This document shows positions 52,971-63,309 of a stretch of 64,000 nt of DNA, one piece after another. Both the position numbers and the translations under genes were made by a program. The stretch is from Apostichopus japonicus (taxonomy: Eukaryota > Echinodermata > Holothuroidea > Aspidochirotida > Stichopodidae), in assembly GCF_037975245.1 (NCBI RefSeq), contig NC_092573.1, positions 6,682,501 to 6,746,500 on the forward strand. The letters are read 5' to 3'. Each line of letters begins with the position of its first letter. The first letter of the stretch is position 1. The notes under the pieces were generated by a model. It searched no databases. It saw only the letters and a program-made list of their open reading frames with translations, and had not been told where the DNA came from.

Positions 52971-55064
52971 ATTTCTCGCTGATATTGTTAATATAACAAG
53001 GAAATGGCTAATTCATATCTACAAACAAAAGATATCATGAGCTGTTATTTTATTTAAATGAAAATAGTCGAAAATAAATGACACTCCCTTGCATCAATCT
53101 GGGAGGATCGACTTTACTTGTAAATTTACACCACAGCACCAACAGTACGAACGATTACTTTCAAATGACAAGTTATCAAGTATAACGCATTAACCCATAT
53201 TGAGTGTAGCTTAATTCAAGGTTTTATTTTATCATTTATAATATCGTACCATTTTACAATGAAACTGCCAATACTACTGCAGACAACAATTGCTGAGTCA
53301 CACCAATATTGTTTGAATTACCCTCATTATTTCATAGCAAAATATTTTAGATCTAATTTACATAAGCTACGCTCAAATGCGCCTAGGTCGTTTTTTGGGT
53401 ATTATTATTATTATCATTTTTATATCCTTCTTCTCGCATGCAGAGACTTTACTACAAAATGGGAATTTTGTTTTTCCCTGAACAACGTAATAAACATAGA
53501 AAAAGAAAACTGATGAAATGATTTGGAGTAAGTCAGCGACATGAAGCCAAATATTTAGTCTTATAATAAAGACAGGTTTCTCTATTCTGTAGCCTACTGA
53601 GTATTCAAATTGTTTGTGTTTTCATATTAAGGGGGTGTTAAGAAAGTTAAAAATGAAAATAATGTTAATCTAATGTAAATATTTAAGAAGTGATGGGTTT
53701 GTCCACTACCCTGGTTTTCTTGTTTAGATTCGGGCATACTTTAATTTATTTTGATCAAAAACTTGATAACCAATGACAGACAAACGAAAATGGCTAAACC
53801 AGAGAACGTAGTTAACTGATAAATGCGTATTAATTAACAGCGACAAACCATGGTACGCATATATGGGATTGTCACGGTAAAATAGCAAGAACGAACACAC
53901 ATTGTAACTGAAAGGGACACCAATGTCTCCTACAACTCATCTGGCAGTATTTTCTGGTTTCGCTTTTTTTGCTTGCGCAGTCTTGCATATTTTGGCAAGA
54001 GAACGGTGTACCTGGCGGGGCTGCAGAGGCCTGTGTGTGGGATGGAGTAGGGGGAGGGGTAGCTGGGGTACGTTACTTACACTGTTCAAGAACGCATTGT
54101 TTCCGATGAGAGTACTACATTGATTGGTTTCAAGCCATGGTGATGATGAATGGTGGTTGGATCGCTGGGGGAGGGGTAGTTGGGGAGGGGAAGGGGGAGT
54201 GTGAAGTGGGAGTGGAAGTGGCAAGGGGGAGGTGGAAGTGAGAACATTTTTCGATACCCTTGCATTAACCTAACCATTGTAACTCGGGTTTCTCCTTGTC
54301 AAATAAGAAAAGCGAACGTTTGTAAAAAAAACTCAATGTGCAGCTAATTTTTCCAAGCAACTCCGAAATGAATTGAAATTGTTTCATTTCAGTTGTGAAC
54401 GTGTGCATATACAATGACAAACACTTAGTTATGCTCGGACAGGAGGTTGCATGTCAGATCCCTGTTTCGTGATATATGCATGTAAATAATTATTAAGTCA
54501 TCGCCACCATAATAAATATAAAAATATAAAAGATTTTATTCGTTATGATGAAAAAAAAACACAAACGGAATGACTTAAACAGAAGTTGATCTCAGCGCCA
54601 TCAAAGATTCTATAACTCTGGCAAAATGTTTAACCATAATTTGTTGAACAACAAACCCTTTTTAGGCCCAAGGTTTTTTTTTTTTTTACAGTCTTAAATG
54701 CATCTTTGTCCTCCTTAAAACCATTTATGTCCTTCAATCTCTCTTTTCCATCAGTTTCAAGGATTGAGAAGTGAAATTGAAGTACAGCCTTGATTCGTTG
54801 AAGCAACTCTTCCTCTCATATATACTCAAATGATTTACCTACGTGATATATCGGGAGGTCCCATTTGCAATTATTCAACCGTTTAGGCACGGTTATTCTA
54901 TTATTTTCATTCTCGATGTCTTCTTGTCTAATTTTTGAATAACGCATATGTATGGTGGATGTTACCATTGTACTTTTTGAAAATTGAAAACAATGTTCAC
55001 AACCAGTTGGTTGTGTCACGTGTCCAGGCAAGTGATCACATGAGCACACTCTTGTATCGATATT
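52971..55064. other. Non-coding stretch with G-rich block at 54044-54236
   Basis: No gene is supported. Between 54044 and 54236 there are two related GGGGAGGGGTAG[CT]TGGGG phrases and several further GGGGGAG clusters, a candidate G-quadruplex region. An ATT run lies near 53399-53415. Confidence 0.5.
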
Positions 55065-55072
55065 GGTTAAAG

Positions 55073-55421
55073 CAGGGGTTCCCTAACTGGGGTGCATGAA
55101 CCCCCAGGGGGTGCGTGAGTCTATCCCAGGGGGTTCGTGGGACGTTTCTGAAAGTAAACACTAGAGTACTTTTTGTTGAACTAAAATTTGATATATCATA
55201 TAATTTAGTAATGTACAAAAGTCGTACCTATCGACAAAATCCTTTTTTTTTTTTGTTTCATTACAATAATGCACTATGAACTTGATCTTTAACGAAGCAC
55301 TGTTATGCGTATTATAGTATAATAATGACTCAGATCGTGTCTCAAAAAGTTAGGGGTTCGTGGACAACTCTGACATCCACAGGGGGTTCGTGGGGGGGGG
55401 GATAAAGTTAGGGAAACCCTG
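55073..55421. mobile_element. Non-autonomous hAT-like DNA transposon (349 bp)
   Basis: The left terminus reads CAGGGGTTCCCTAACT and the right terminus, on the other strand, reads CAGGGTTTCCCTAACT; 15 of 16 bases match. The flanks GGTTAAAG (55065-55072) and GGTCAAAG (55422-55429) form an 8-bp target duplication with one difference. CAGGG-type ends and 8-bp duplications are typical of hAT elements. A GGGGTTCGTGG motif occurs three times in the subterminal regions (near 55131, 55354 and 55384), possibly as transposase-binding repeats. There is no transposase gene. Confidence 0.88.
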
Positions 55422-57153
55422 GGTCAAAGCAACAGAAGTTTTAATACTTTAACAGAGGACGTCGATGATCCCACCAAAAATCTGCAACGCATTCGTGCAT
55501 AACGGACGGTACCGCAAGTTGATCTAATTTGCATATAAGAAGCTGGGCGGGAGTTACTTTGTCATTAATTTATGATAAAGGTTATAACTAGCTGGTGACA
55601 TCTTAGATGAGATGAAACGCTATACATACTATTCGTACAGAGTGTTATTGTACTTATTTTATTTTATCACAGCTTAGGATTACAATATGGCTTAATATAA
55701 ATTATAAAATATAATGAAAAATTTCAGTAACTATGGGCGACAGAAAGCGTTGTTTGAAAGAAAAATAAGTGAAATTTGGTTGTTTAATAACACAACTCAT
55801 AGAGAAAGTGTATATCAGCACATACATTATAGGAGTATATAAAAATCATTGTTCAATGCAATATACTGAATAATAACTATATACACAGAGAACCAGCTAA
55901 AAAATTCGTAATGGCTCCCGGGAATATACTCTTGTCCAACTACATACTATATAATAGTAAAAGTAGTAAAGAGCCCGCATACATGCTTGTGAACACCAGT
56001 GCTCCTTTAAAGGGATATACGTGTTGAGTTATAATTAAACAACACGTATGAAGGTATGAATTTACATAGGCCTACATATAGTAAGTTTACACACGTACGT
56101 ACGTACGTACACGTATATTTATGACATTTTGTAAACAGGCTCAAAAATATGAAAATAAAGAAGGCAAGCATTTGATATATTAACAACTAAAAAGCTGGAA
56201 CTGTTTGGGAGTTTTCCCGTATATAACGATCCCTTCGAGGGACAGCGAGGCTCAAACTCGATGTTTATCATTCTTTTTTCGATAGATAACGGGTGAGGAA
56301 ATATAAACTGCACTGTATCACGAATGTGTCCGCCAATAGAAGTCTGTATGTGGAGATGTTTGTAACGGAGACATCTCGGGTTAACTAATAAGGTTATTAC
56401 CAATGCGCACGTCTCAGCTCCGCTTCAGTACAGTGGGCTGATTAATATGTAAACTTATAGGCGTAGTAGACGATATGTTGAGTGTTGGGGGAAATGTCAA
56501 TTGCTACCCTTTTCCTGCCATAATTTCGAGCAATTTTTTTGTATATTTTTGGGCAATATCAGCACCCCCCCCCCCCCCAAGAGTACCGTATGCCTCTACA
56601 GACATGCGTACAGCGTTGTATTATACGTCCAAATGTTTGCTAGTGTGAGGCAGGTTGTAACTGGCCTAGTAGATTTAACCTAAACAGTAATGTTCTGCAC
56701 ATTTGTACATTTTGTACGATATTTTGATGTAGGATTAAATCTTTCAAATCTCTCTTCTTCTTTTTTAAGCAGAAACATCAACCTTGTCGAATTATATGTT
56801 AGCGCTATATTGTATCATGTAACCATACATTGTAGTAGGATGTTAAGCAAACATAAATATATATTTTGTTTGTATAGATTAAAGCATTTATTCAGTTACA
56901 GCTTTAGATGTTTGCACGTGAACGACCGATCAATGCGCACCTTCCTTGACCGCTCGATAATTTAAGCTTTTTATAATAGAATGAATGCGTGGCTTATGTT
57001 TACTTTGCGCTGGCTTAAATTTGTCAAGAATTCCAGTTCATGTTTAGGAACTCGACTATGCTACAATAACCGAGAATCATTAATATGTACGTATACCACG
57101 CATTGTTAGAGGAATAACATACTGTATTACTGATAAGAAAAAAACAAACTTAC
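55422..57153. other. Non-coding stretch, nothing recognised
   Basis: A CGTA tetranucleotide run (ACGTACGTACGTACGTACACGTA) lies near 56094-56114 and a C run at 56565-56578. No gene-like frame. Confidence 0.4.
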
Positions 57154-57261
57154 CTCACATGTTGAGAAGGTACGGCACAAAATTCTCCCGCAGAAGTCCA
57201 AAGTCATAATAATATCGTGCTTCTCAACATCACTTCGAATTTGCAGGTGAGTACTTTGCAT
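57154..57261 (-). CDS. Weak candidate first coding exon of an unknown gene
   Basis: On the minus strand an ATG at 57259-57261 opens a 36-codon frame. It reads through HDIIMTLDFCGRILCRTF and stops at GAG directly before a strong donor, GTAAGTTTG, at 57153-57145. The length is an exact multiple of three. I recognise no family, no second exon was identified, and a chance open frame next to a chance donor is quite possible. Confidence 0.2.
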
Positions 57262-58890
57262 GAGTTGAAACCATAACATTCGGTTTCATTATGAAATAGA
57301 GGGAGACATCTCTTAATGTCTCTAAAGTCTGGAATGGAGAAAAAGAAAAACATCAGGTTTAATTAGTCTAAAATACATTGACATGTAAATACTTTAAGGT
57401 CTGGTGAGATGTTCTTCATAATTTAAGTGGGAAAACTGACTTCTCATTTAGATATGTTGAGTAAATTTTACAACCCTGTCACCTCAAGTGTTTTACTTGC
57501 TCTCAAACCTCCTTGACCGTATAATTGAGTCGCTTTGAACAATTGGCAATGGATATCTCCGTTATAAGGGCAACATATGACTAAATAATGCTTCAATGTT
57601 TAGTGCATTCTCTTCTTTGCGTCGAAGGGAGAACGAAAGCTGGGTGGGGGGGGGGGGGGACTACCCATTGGGGATGATACCAAGAATGACGTAATGTACC
57701 AATCTAACGAAAGTTTCACCTTTCAATTTTGATCATCAAATTTGTCTTCCCTAATTAATTTTTAGTTGTAGTTAATACTCATCTTCCATATTTTTTTTAG
57801 CCGAGATGATTGCAAAATGGTTACCTTAGTAACCAATACAAATTTAATAATACCAACACCAACCTTCGAAGCACTCAAGGTGTACCGTTAAGATTGTGTT
57901 TCTTCATCTCTCGTATTGGTTAAATGTGTTATATGTTTATAATGTGTGTCCAAACTAAATATTACTAACGAATTCGGTAACGGCATTAACGCAGCATGCT
58001 ATAGAGACAATATGTCAATTTTTGAACATTTCCGATTTGCTATTTGAATGGGGGGGGGAGAGGGGTGGGGGAGGGGTGGAATCAACAGGTGAAGGTCGGA
58101 ATTAAACTTTAGATCCCATGTCACAGATGTGCGTCGATACCATTTGGCCACAGTTCTTTTGCTAGTATAAGGGAGGTATTTGGGGCTGTCACTGCTGTGA
58201 GATGTGGCGTTATTTGTCAATAAAAAATGATTGCTTGATGAACTTGAATTGGCCTAAATTTCATATATCTAGAGTTTTTTTTTATAAGTCTTCTTTTATC
58301 AGCTTTGTTAACTTTTGCGTTGACTTCAATTCAGCCGAACGCGAAGTTAAAAAATATCCGTCACTTATAAAAATTGCATTATTTCTATTTTTGTCGACTT
58401 AAACTTTTCAAAGAAAACTCAATTTGACATATAGACAAAGTAGACAGTATTAGACACTTCAAAAGTAATTTGCCATGAAAAGACTGTCCGATCTATGCGT
58501 ACGTTACAAGGTTTTTTTTTTTAAATTCATCCATTTATAATAAACGTTAATACGAGCTGACAAGACCCTTTTAACCCTAAATTGCATTATCTTTCCATTT
58601 TTTTTTATCTTACCTGGCTACTCTAGCAAATGACGGTGTAATTACCCAGCCGTCATTACAAATGGATAATCACCATGACAACCAGTAATGACTCGTTGCA
58701 ATATTGAGAATAATAAAAAATAAATGATAAGCTTTCATGTCGCTGATGTGGATGATACACGTCATACGAGGTTTTTCTGTTCGTTTAATGTTAATCTGGC
58801 GGGCTTTGATGCTTGCAATATAGGTAGCATGTATACTACTTGTACATTCTTATATTACCTTGATAAACCGTGTCGAGCATGACTTTGTAC
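57262..58890. other. Non-coding stretch, nothing recognised
   Basis: Contains G-rich runs near 57643-57659 and 58050-58078 (GGGGAGAGGGGTGGGGGAGGGG type). No gene is seen. Confidence 0.45.
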
Positions 58891-59170
58891 GGTGTGGCAC
58901 GGTGTGGCACGGTGTGGCACGGTGTGGCACGGTGTGGCACGGTGTGGCACGGTGTGGCACGGTGTGGCACGGTGTGGCACGGTGTGGCACGGTGTGGCAC
59001 GGTGTGGCACGGTGTGGCACGGTGTGGCACGGTGTGGCACGGTGTGGCACGGTGTGGCACGGTGTGGCACGGTGTGGCACGGTGTGGCACGGTGTGGCAC
59101 GGTGTGGCACGGTGTGGCACGGTGTGGCACGGTGTGGCACGGTGTGGCACGGTGTGGCACGGTGTGGCAC
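58891..59170 (+). repeat. Perfect 10-bp minisatellite, 28 copies of GGTGTGGCAC
   Basis: Twenty-eight consecutive identical decamers with no substitution. The unit contains no stop codon in any frame on either strand, so all six frames stay open and give long decapeptide-repeat ORFs (for example VWHGVARCGT); these are artefacts. Complete homogeneity suggests very recent expansion, or collapse or polishing in the assembly. Confidence 0.97.
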
Positions 59171-60560
59171 GGTATAACCGACATGGCCCGTATCTCATGT
59201 GTCATGCGTTGACGTTAACTGGTATAGCAAAATGGCTTGTTGCATAGTTTTCTGTTATTTATATAAAAAAATTAAAAAAACTTAATCAGTCTTTATTTGC
59301 ATATCATTTTTTTGTGTCTATGATTAATTTAAAGATACAGTGAATATTGGTAACAAAGACAACTGTTGGTCAACCGTTGATCGGGTAGTCCAGAGGTATA
59401 TAGAAACAATGGAAATGTTGCCTTTTATGATGAAAGGGGGGGGGGATTCGTTATGCACAAAGTAGTATTTGAGGGTTTTCACAAGGGGGAAGGGGGCACG
59501 AACCCATCGTACCCTGGCCCTAAGGCCCCAGGGTGGATTAGTGAAAGGTCGGAGGGAGGGAATTGGTGTGTAATATCTGAATAAATTGCATAATTCATAA
59601 ACTGGACTAAATCTTGGACTTCGACTCCGGGTGCCCTGGAGGCTCGTACCCGGCCCTCTTTGGACTCAACCTGGGTGGGGTTGGACTTGGACTCGGACTC
59701 ATGTTTATTTGGAAGACAAACAAATTCCGCAACGCATATATGTGAACTCATCATGAAATATCTTATTCCTCCCTCTAGACATGGTTATTTAAACTTATGT
59801 TTGCCAGATAAGCCAATCACTGCTCCAGAAAATGGAGCACAGTTGCTTGTATATGACGGTCATCATGGCATATGTGTTTAAAAAGCTTCAAAATTTCGTT
59901 TTATAATCGTGTTGTTATTTTTCCCTGAAGTAAGACACACCTGTAGCTGTTATATACTCTGAATTTCAAGGCGTCATTATGCATTATATTTAAATATTAT
60001 TTTACTAAAGTGATAAGTGATTTTGTACATTATGAACACAGAAAACATAAATTGTCATGATTATGTCACTGACTTTGTTGTTCAGTACAACAACAAAAAT
60101 GTCGTATTCGCTGCTACTGCAGGTCGCTAAGATGTTTTTTCATTTACTACTAAAGGGCAGAAGGTATATACCATATTTGTAGAAAAATCCACTTCGAGCA
60201 ACCCGTGTCTCTTGTATAGAGTTGAGCGTCCTATGTTCAAAAGAATTTCATTTAACCGCTTTTAAATGAATATCCCAAACAGGCAGTAATTATCTGTTTA
60301 AAGTCCCATCCCTTAGAGCTAAAAAGTACATTTTAATCGTGTTGTTTGATAGAGAGCTTTTAAGAATAAAAGAATTTAAAAAGGATAGTATATGTTCGCT
60401 CTTTGAGATGAATGATTGAAGAGGCCGTGTAGTAAACACCTGCAGGGCTGAGTTTCCGTCCAACTATTTATTTATTTTATAATTTAGATTTTTTGACTGT
60501 TAACTTTTCTTCCGTGGAATAAAGGCGTAGAGGAGGGGGAGACAGGCCTGACGAGAGAGG
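59171..60560. other. Non-coding stretch with GC-rich low-complexity patch
   Basis: No gene is supported. At about 59480-59705 there is a GC-rich patch with GGGCACGAACCC, CCTGGCCCTAAGGCCCCAGG (a partial palindrome) and repeated GGACTTGGACTCGGACTC words. It may belong to a dispersed repeat. Confidence 0.4.
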
Positions 60561-60561
60561 G

Positions 60562-60730
60562 TCCAAGGGGTACAGCCCAGAGCCGGGGGAAATGAGTGGG
60601 CACGGGGAATATACAAGGGCTCTATATTCAAATTTTCATTATTACCTTAAGTAAAACTGAAGAGTAGAAAAAGGGACCCAGGGTGACAAAAATGTTCCTG
60701 AGGCTCGGCCTGGGTCTTGATGCCTTTGGG
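60562..60730. repeat. Imperfect inverted repeat, possible miniature element
   Basis: CCAAGGGGTACAGCCCAGAG on the left faces, in inverted orientation, CCAAAGGCATCAAGACCCAG read from the right end. The ends are similar but interrupted, and no clear target duplication was found. It lies about 210 bases past the lipase poly(A) signal. Confidence 0.35.
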
Positions 60731-60940
60731 GAGAGGTGACACCAAGGTCGAAGGTTTGTGAGCATGCGCATGGCTACCTTCGGTTTTCTGCTTTTGGGAA
60801 CCACGTTGGTGCATTAAAATAACATTAACTGTATACCGTATACGAAAAGAGCTACTATAGAGAAAAGTCTCTAATTGATATAGCTAAATGATTCCAAACT
60901 ACCAAAAAAAAAAGAAACAATCGTTTTTGATTTTACATCA

Positions 60941-60946
60941 TTTATT
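60941..60946 (-). promoter_or_regulatory. Poly(A) signal AATAAA of the lipase gene
   Basis: A canonical AATAAA on the minus strand begins 20 bases after the stop codon of the terminal lipase exon. Its position implies a very short 3' UTR and supports the exon at 60966-61259 as the last. Confidence 0.7.
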
Positions 60947-60965
60947 TTTGAAATTATTGCAAAAT

Positions 60966-61259
60966 TCACATGCAGTAAGGCGATCTAGAGTTTGTTTCTA
61001 GATAAAACAGTCCGCGAGCAGAACTCTGGTCGGCGTTGAATCCCATTTCAGTGCATTGACCGGAGTCACAGGTACGGGAGCACCGTCCTTTGCGGAAGTT
61101 ATCCCAACTATCGCAGGGATAGGCGACGAATGAGCACGATGACGAGGTAGAGAGACTCTCAGCAAAGTAATAAAGAACTCTTGAATGATCGCAAACTGGA
61201 TTTACTAGACAGCCAGGCATATCCTTCCCGCCATTAGGGTAAATATCCACGTGACCGAT
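60966..61259 (-). CDS. Pancreatic-lipase-family protein, terminal exon
   Basis: The exon starts after an AG acceptor at 61260-61261, in phase 0, and reads IGHVDIYPNGGKDMPGC, the segment that follows FGIYEP of the upstream exon. Next come the catalytic-histidine region CDHSRVLYYFAESL, then FVAYPCDSWDNF, MGFNADQSSARGLFYLETN and SPYCM before TGA. These are ordered landmarks of the pancreatic lipase / phospholipase A1 family, which hydrolyses lipid ester bonds outside the cell. The cysteines (CDHSR, YPCDS, GRCSRTCDSGQC) fit the family's disulfides. The protein ends straight after the alpha/beta-hydrolase domain, so there is no C-terminal PLAT domain as in vertebrate pancreatic lipase; a nearby AATAAA supports this end. 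The exact subfamily is not determined. Confidence 0.92.
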   Translation of the reverse strand: MGHVDIYPNGGKDMPGCLVNPVCDHSRVLYYFAESLSTSSSCSFVAYPCDSWDNFRKGRCSRTCDSGQCTEMGFNADQSSARGLFYLETNSRSPYCM

Positions 61260-62147
61260 CTACGAACGGAGCAATCAATGATAAACAATAACATAAAACG
61301 GACGTAGACATAAAAATGAGTGTTGTTAAAACCAAGTAATGTCAACTTCTATCATGTTCCCATATTTCAAAATAATAATATGCTAATTTTTTTTTATTTC
61401 TTCATCTACCTATTCTTGGTTTAGCAAATAATTTCTCCAAAGGCTTACATCCTAAGTCGACAAAATTAATGTGATCCAAAATTAATGTGATCTCTGACAA
61501 AGTTCCTTTACTTTTTTTTAGGAGGTGCATTGGGTGCATTCTACTAGATCTACTTTTACGCTCTTGCATCATGATCATGAAATCCTTCCGCTATATGTGA
61601 GCTCGAGGGTTTAATCACCGACTCACAATCGTCTTTCACACGTAACGATTTTTTTTCCTAATCTGCCCCTCAACACCCTTAAGCGGTCTTAGATTGGTTG
61701 TTTCAATTGGCATCAGTTTTCCTTGCTGTTTCATTTTTGATTTCATCAGCTAACCTGCAAAGAAACAACCATCTTATTTGGTTCCTTACGAAAAAAAAGC
61801 AAAGAAAATACTAGTTCGTGTTTCTCTGTCTTTTCCCCTTTTTTCGTCTTTTTTTTGTGCAGATATTTGAAAGTATTGATCGACATGAGATATTGGCTAA
61901 AGGTTGAGTATCGTAACTGAGCACATATAAGTAAAATACTAGTAATAGTGGTTACTTTGACAGATAAGGACCCCTCAAACCTCCATGCTCCCACCAAAAA
62001 CATTAAAGGGAAGAAATTCTGCGGCATAATAACCGGTCACCCCTTTATCTCTCCGCTTTCCTCCTCCTCCTCTTGTCCATCCTCCTCATGAGATGCTACT
62101 CAGATTTGCAGCATGAGAGTGATTTTGATGCAAAAATTCATACTCAC
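61260..62147 (-). other. Lipase intron (888 bp)
   Basis: Bounded on the minus strand by GTGAGT at 62147-62142 and AG at 61261-61260. It contains a short direct repeat of AAAATTAATGTGATC near 61463-61493 and T-rich stretches. No further exon is seen inside. Confidence 0.8.
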
Positions 62148-62284
62148 CGGTTCATAAATTCCAAACCCACCACCGAGCAGTATGTCCCCGTCTGTATGAA
62201 TACAATCGACAAAGATGGCGTCCGATGGGTCAAGCTTACAAGAATCTAACACATCACGAAATCCGGGTCCAGCCGCATCAAGAC
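62148..62284 (-). CDS. Pancreatic-lipase-family protein, penultimate exon (catalytic Asp)
   Basis: The exon follows a CAG acceptor (62287-62285) and ends at CCG before GTGAGTATG. The first Gly codon is split, needing one G from the previous exon. It encodes GLDAAGPGFRDVLDSCKLDP, then DAIFVDCIHTDGDILLGGGF and GIYEP. The GLDAAGP block carries the catalytic aspartate of the family (usual form GLDPAGP), and FVDxIHTDG is a strongly conserved strand-turn motif. Splicing to 61259 gives FGIYEPIGHVDIYPNGGKD without a break. The exons for the N-terminal part and the GxSxG nucleophile are not in the window up to 64000, so the gene is partial and continues to the right. Confidence 0.92.
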
Positions 62285-62335
62285 CTGTCGAGAAACAAAT
62301 ACAAATCAAGAACAAAGTAAATCAGTTGTTAATAA

Positions 62336-62705
62336 GTGAATGAATGAATGCGAGAATGCGAGAATGAAAGAATGAATGAATGCATGAATGCACAACCACT
62401 ATGTAGCGGACAACGGAAGACGTGCACGGTTGTGCTGAAACCAAAATATTAATAAAGTTAGAAGGAAAGTTACATATTCATGGTAATTATTAAATGTTTC
62501 AGAAGTCTTTTAAAAGAATCAATTGTAGGAATGACGCAGAGTTCTAGTGGTAGGGCGTTCCATAATCTAGAGCCACCTTTTGGCAATTGAACGATCACCA
62601 AAGTTAGTATAAGTTTTCGGTTCTAGAACAATGGCTGTGGAGAGAGTGGAATTAACGATATAATTGATTAATGAATAGGCGCAGAGCCATGTAGACATTG
62701 CTATA
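62336..62705 (-). mobile_element. LINE 3'-end fragment with C-terminal ORF and (ATTC)n tail
   Basis: On the minus strand 62574-62470 reads SRLWNALPLELCVIPTIDSF then KRLLKHLI, followed by a stop. LWNxLP followed by SFKRxLKxxL is the typical C-terminus of CR1/L2/Jockey-like LINE ORF2. Upstream, with frameshifts, KTYTNFGDRS lies near 62600. The 3' UTR ends in an (ATTC)n/(CATT)n tail at about 62336-62390. This is a 5'-truncated insertion in an upstream intron of the lipase gene. Confidence 0.8.
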
Positions 62706-62727
62706 CCACGAGGATAATTTTCAATAA

Positions 62728-62820
62728 GATTCTCTGACGCACATGGGAGTTCCTCAAGGGTCCGAACTATGCCCGGTAATGTTTAATTTTATATTACTTA
62801 TAGAATTTTCAAAACCTAAG
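62728..62820 (+). mobile_element. Reverse-transcriptase fragment of a second LINE
   Basis: Plus-strand frame DSLTHMGVPQGSELCPVMFN then FILLIEF. GVPQGSxLxPxxFxxFI is the highly conserved reverse-transcriptase segment just before the catalytic YADD block. The frame is short and degrades on both sides. It points opposite to the LINE 3' end at 62336-62705, so the two are not one insertion. Confidence 0.75.
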
Positions 62821-62954
62821 AGAGCTACGAAATCTAGAATTTTCCTTATCTAACTGATAAGTGAGCACACAGCAATAAAATAACGTAGAAGAACACAATG
62901 TAAAGACGATACATACGAAACATTGACGTTATTACGTCATTACGTGTGTTTTAT

Positions 62955-63130
62955 CCATAGGCGTACGGGACCATTTCAGTTTGGGGGGGGCAGAACTTTT
63001 TGTGCCCGAAAGTTCCCGTGACACTATCTAAGCGGAGCGCCACCATCGGTTGGCGCGTAGCGTACAAGAAAATTTTGGGCACACAATGCCTCTCAGATTG
63101 CCGGAAACGGCACTTCTGAGGCCTTGCAAG
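62955..63130 (+). repeat. hAT-family-like fragment sharing an internal module with 63310-63961
   Basis: Starts with CATAGGCGTACGGGACC and a G run, then carries CTATCTAAGCGGAGCGCCAC, GGTTGGCGCGTAGCGTAC, CTCAGATTGCCGGAAACGGC and TTCTGAGG. Nearly the same order recurs at about 63727-63830 in the same orientation. No matching right terminus was found for this copy. Confidence 0.65.
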
Positions 63131-63309
63131 TTGCATCTAAACATTCTTTATTTTATAATCTCACGTTTTAGAAATTTACACTTCCCCAAAAATTTGGTAT
63201 ATTACAAGAAGAAAAAATGGTAACATCACTTTTAAGGGGAAAAATGGGACAGTATATCCATGAAAAAGAAAATGTTTCTTATATACACTCATGTTGGGGA
63301 TATCTAGGT
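63131..63309. other. Short non-coding stretch between repeats
   Basis: AT-rich sequence between the two hAT-like copies; presumably intronic for the lipase gene. Nothing else is seen. Confidence 0.4.

Noticed and set aside
58891-59170. Regular direct repeats that might look like a CRISPR array
   Set aside because: There are no spacers between the units and the context is eukaryotic.
58836-59247. Overlapping 105-125-codon frames with decapeptide repeats
   Set aside because: They derive from the perfect 10-bp array, which has no stop codon in any frame.
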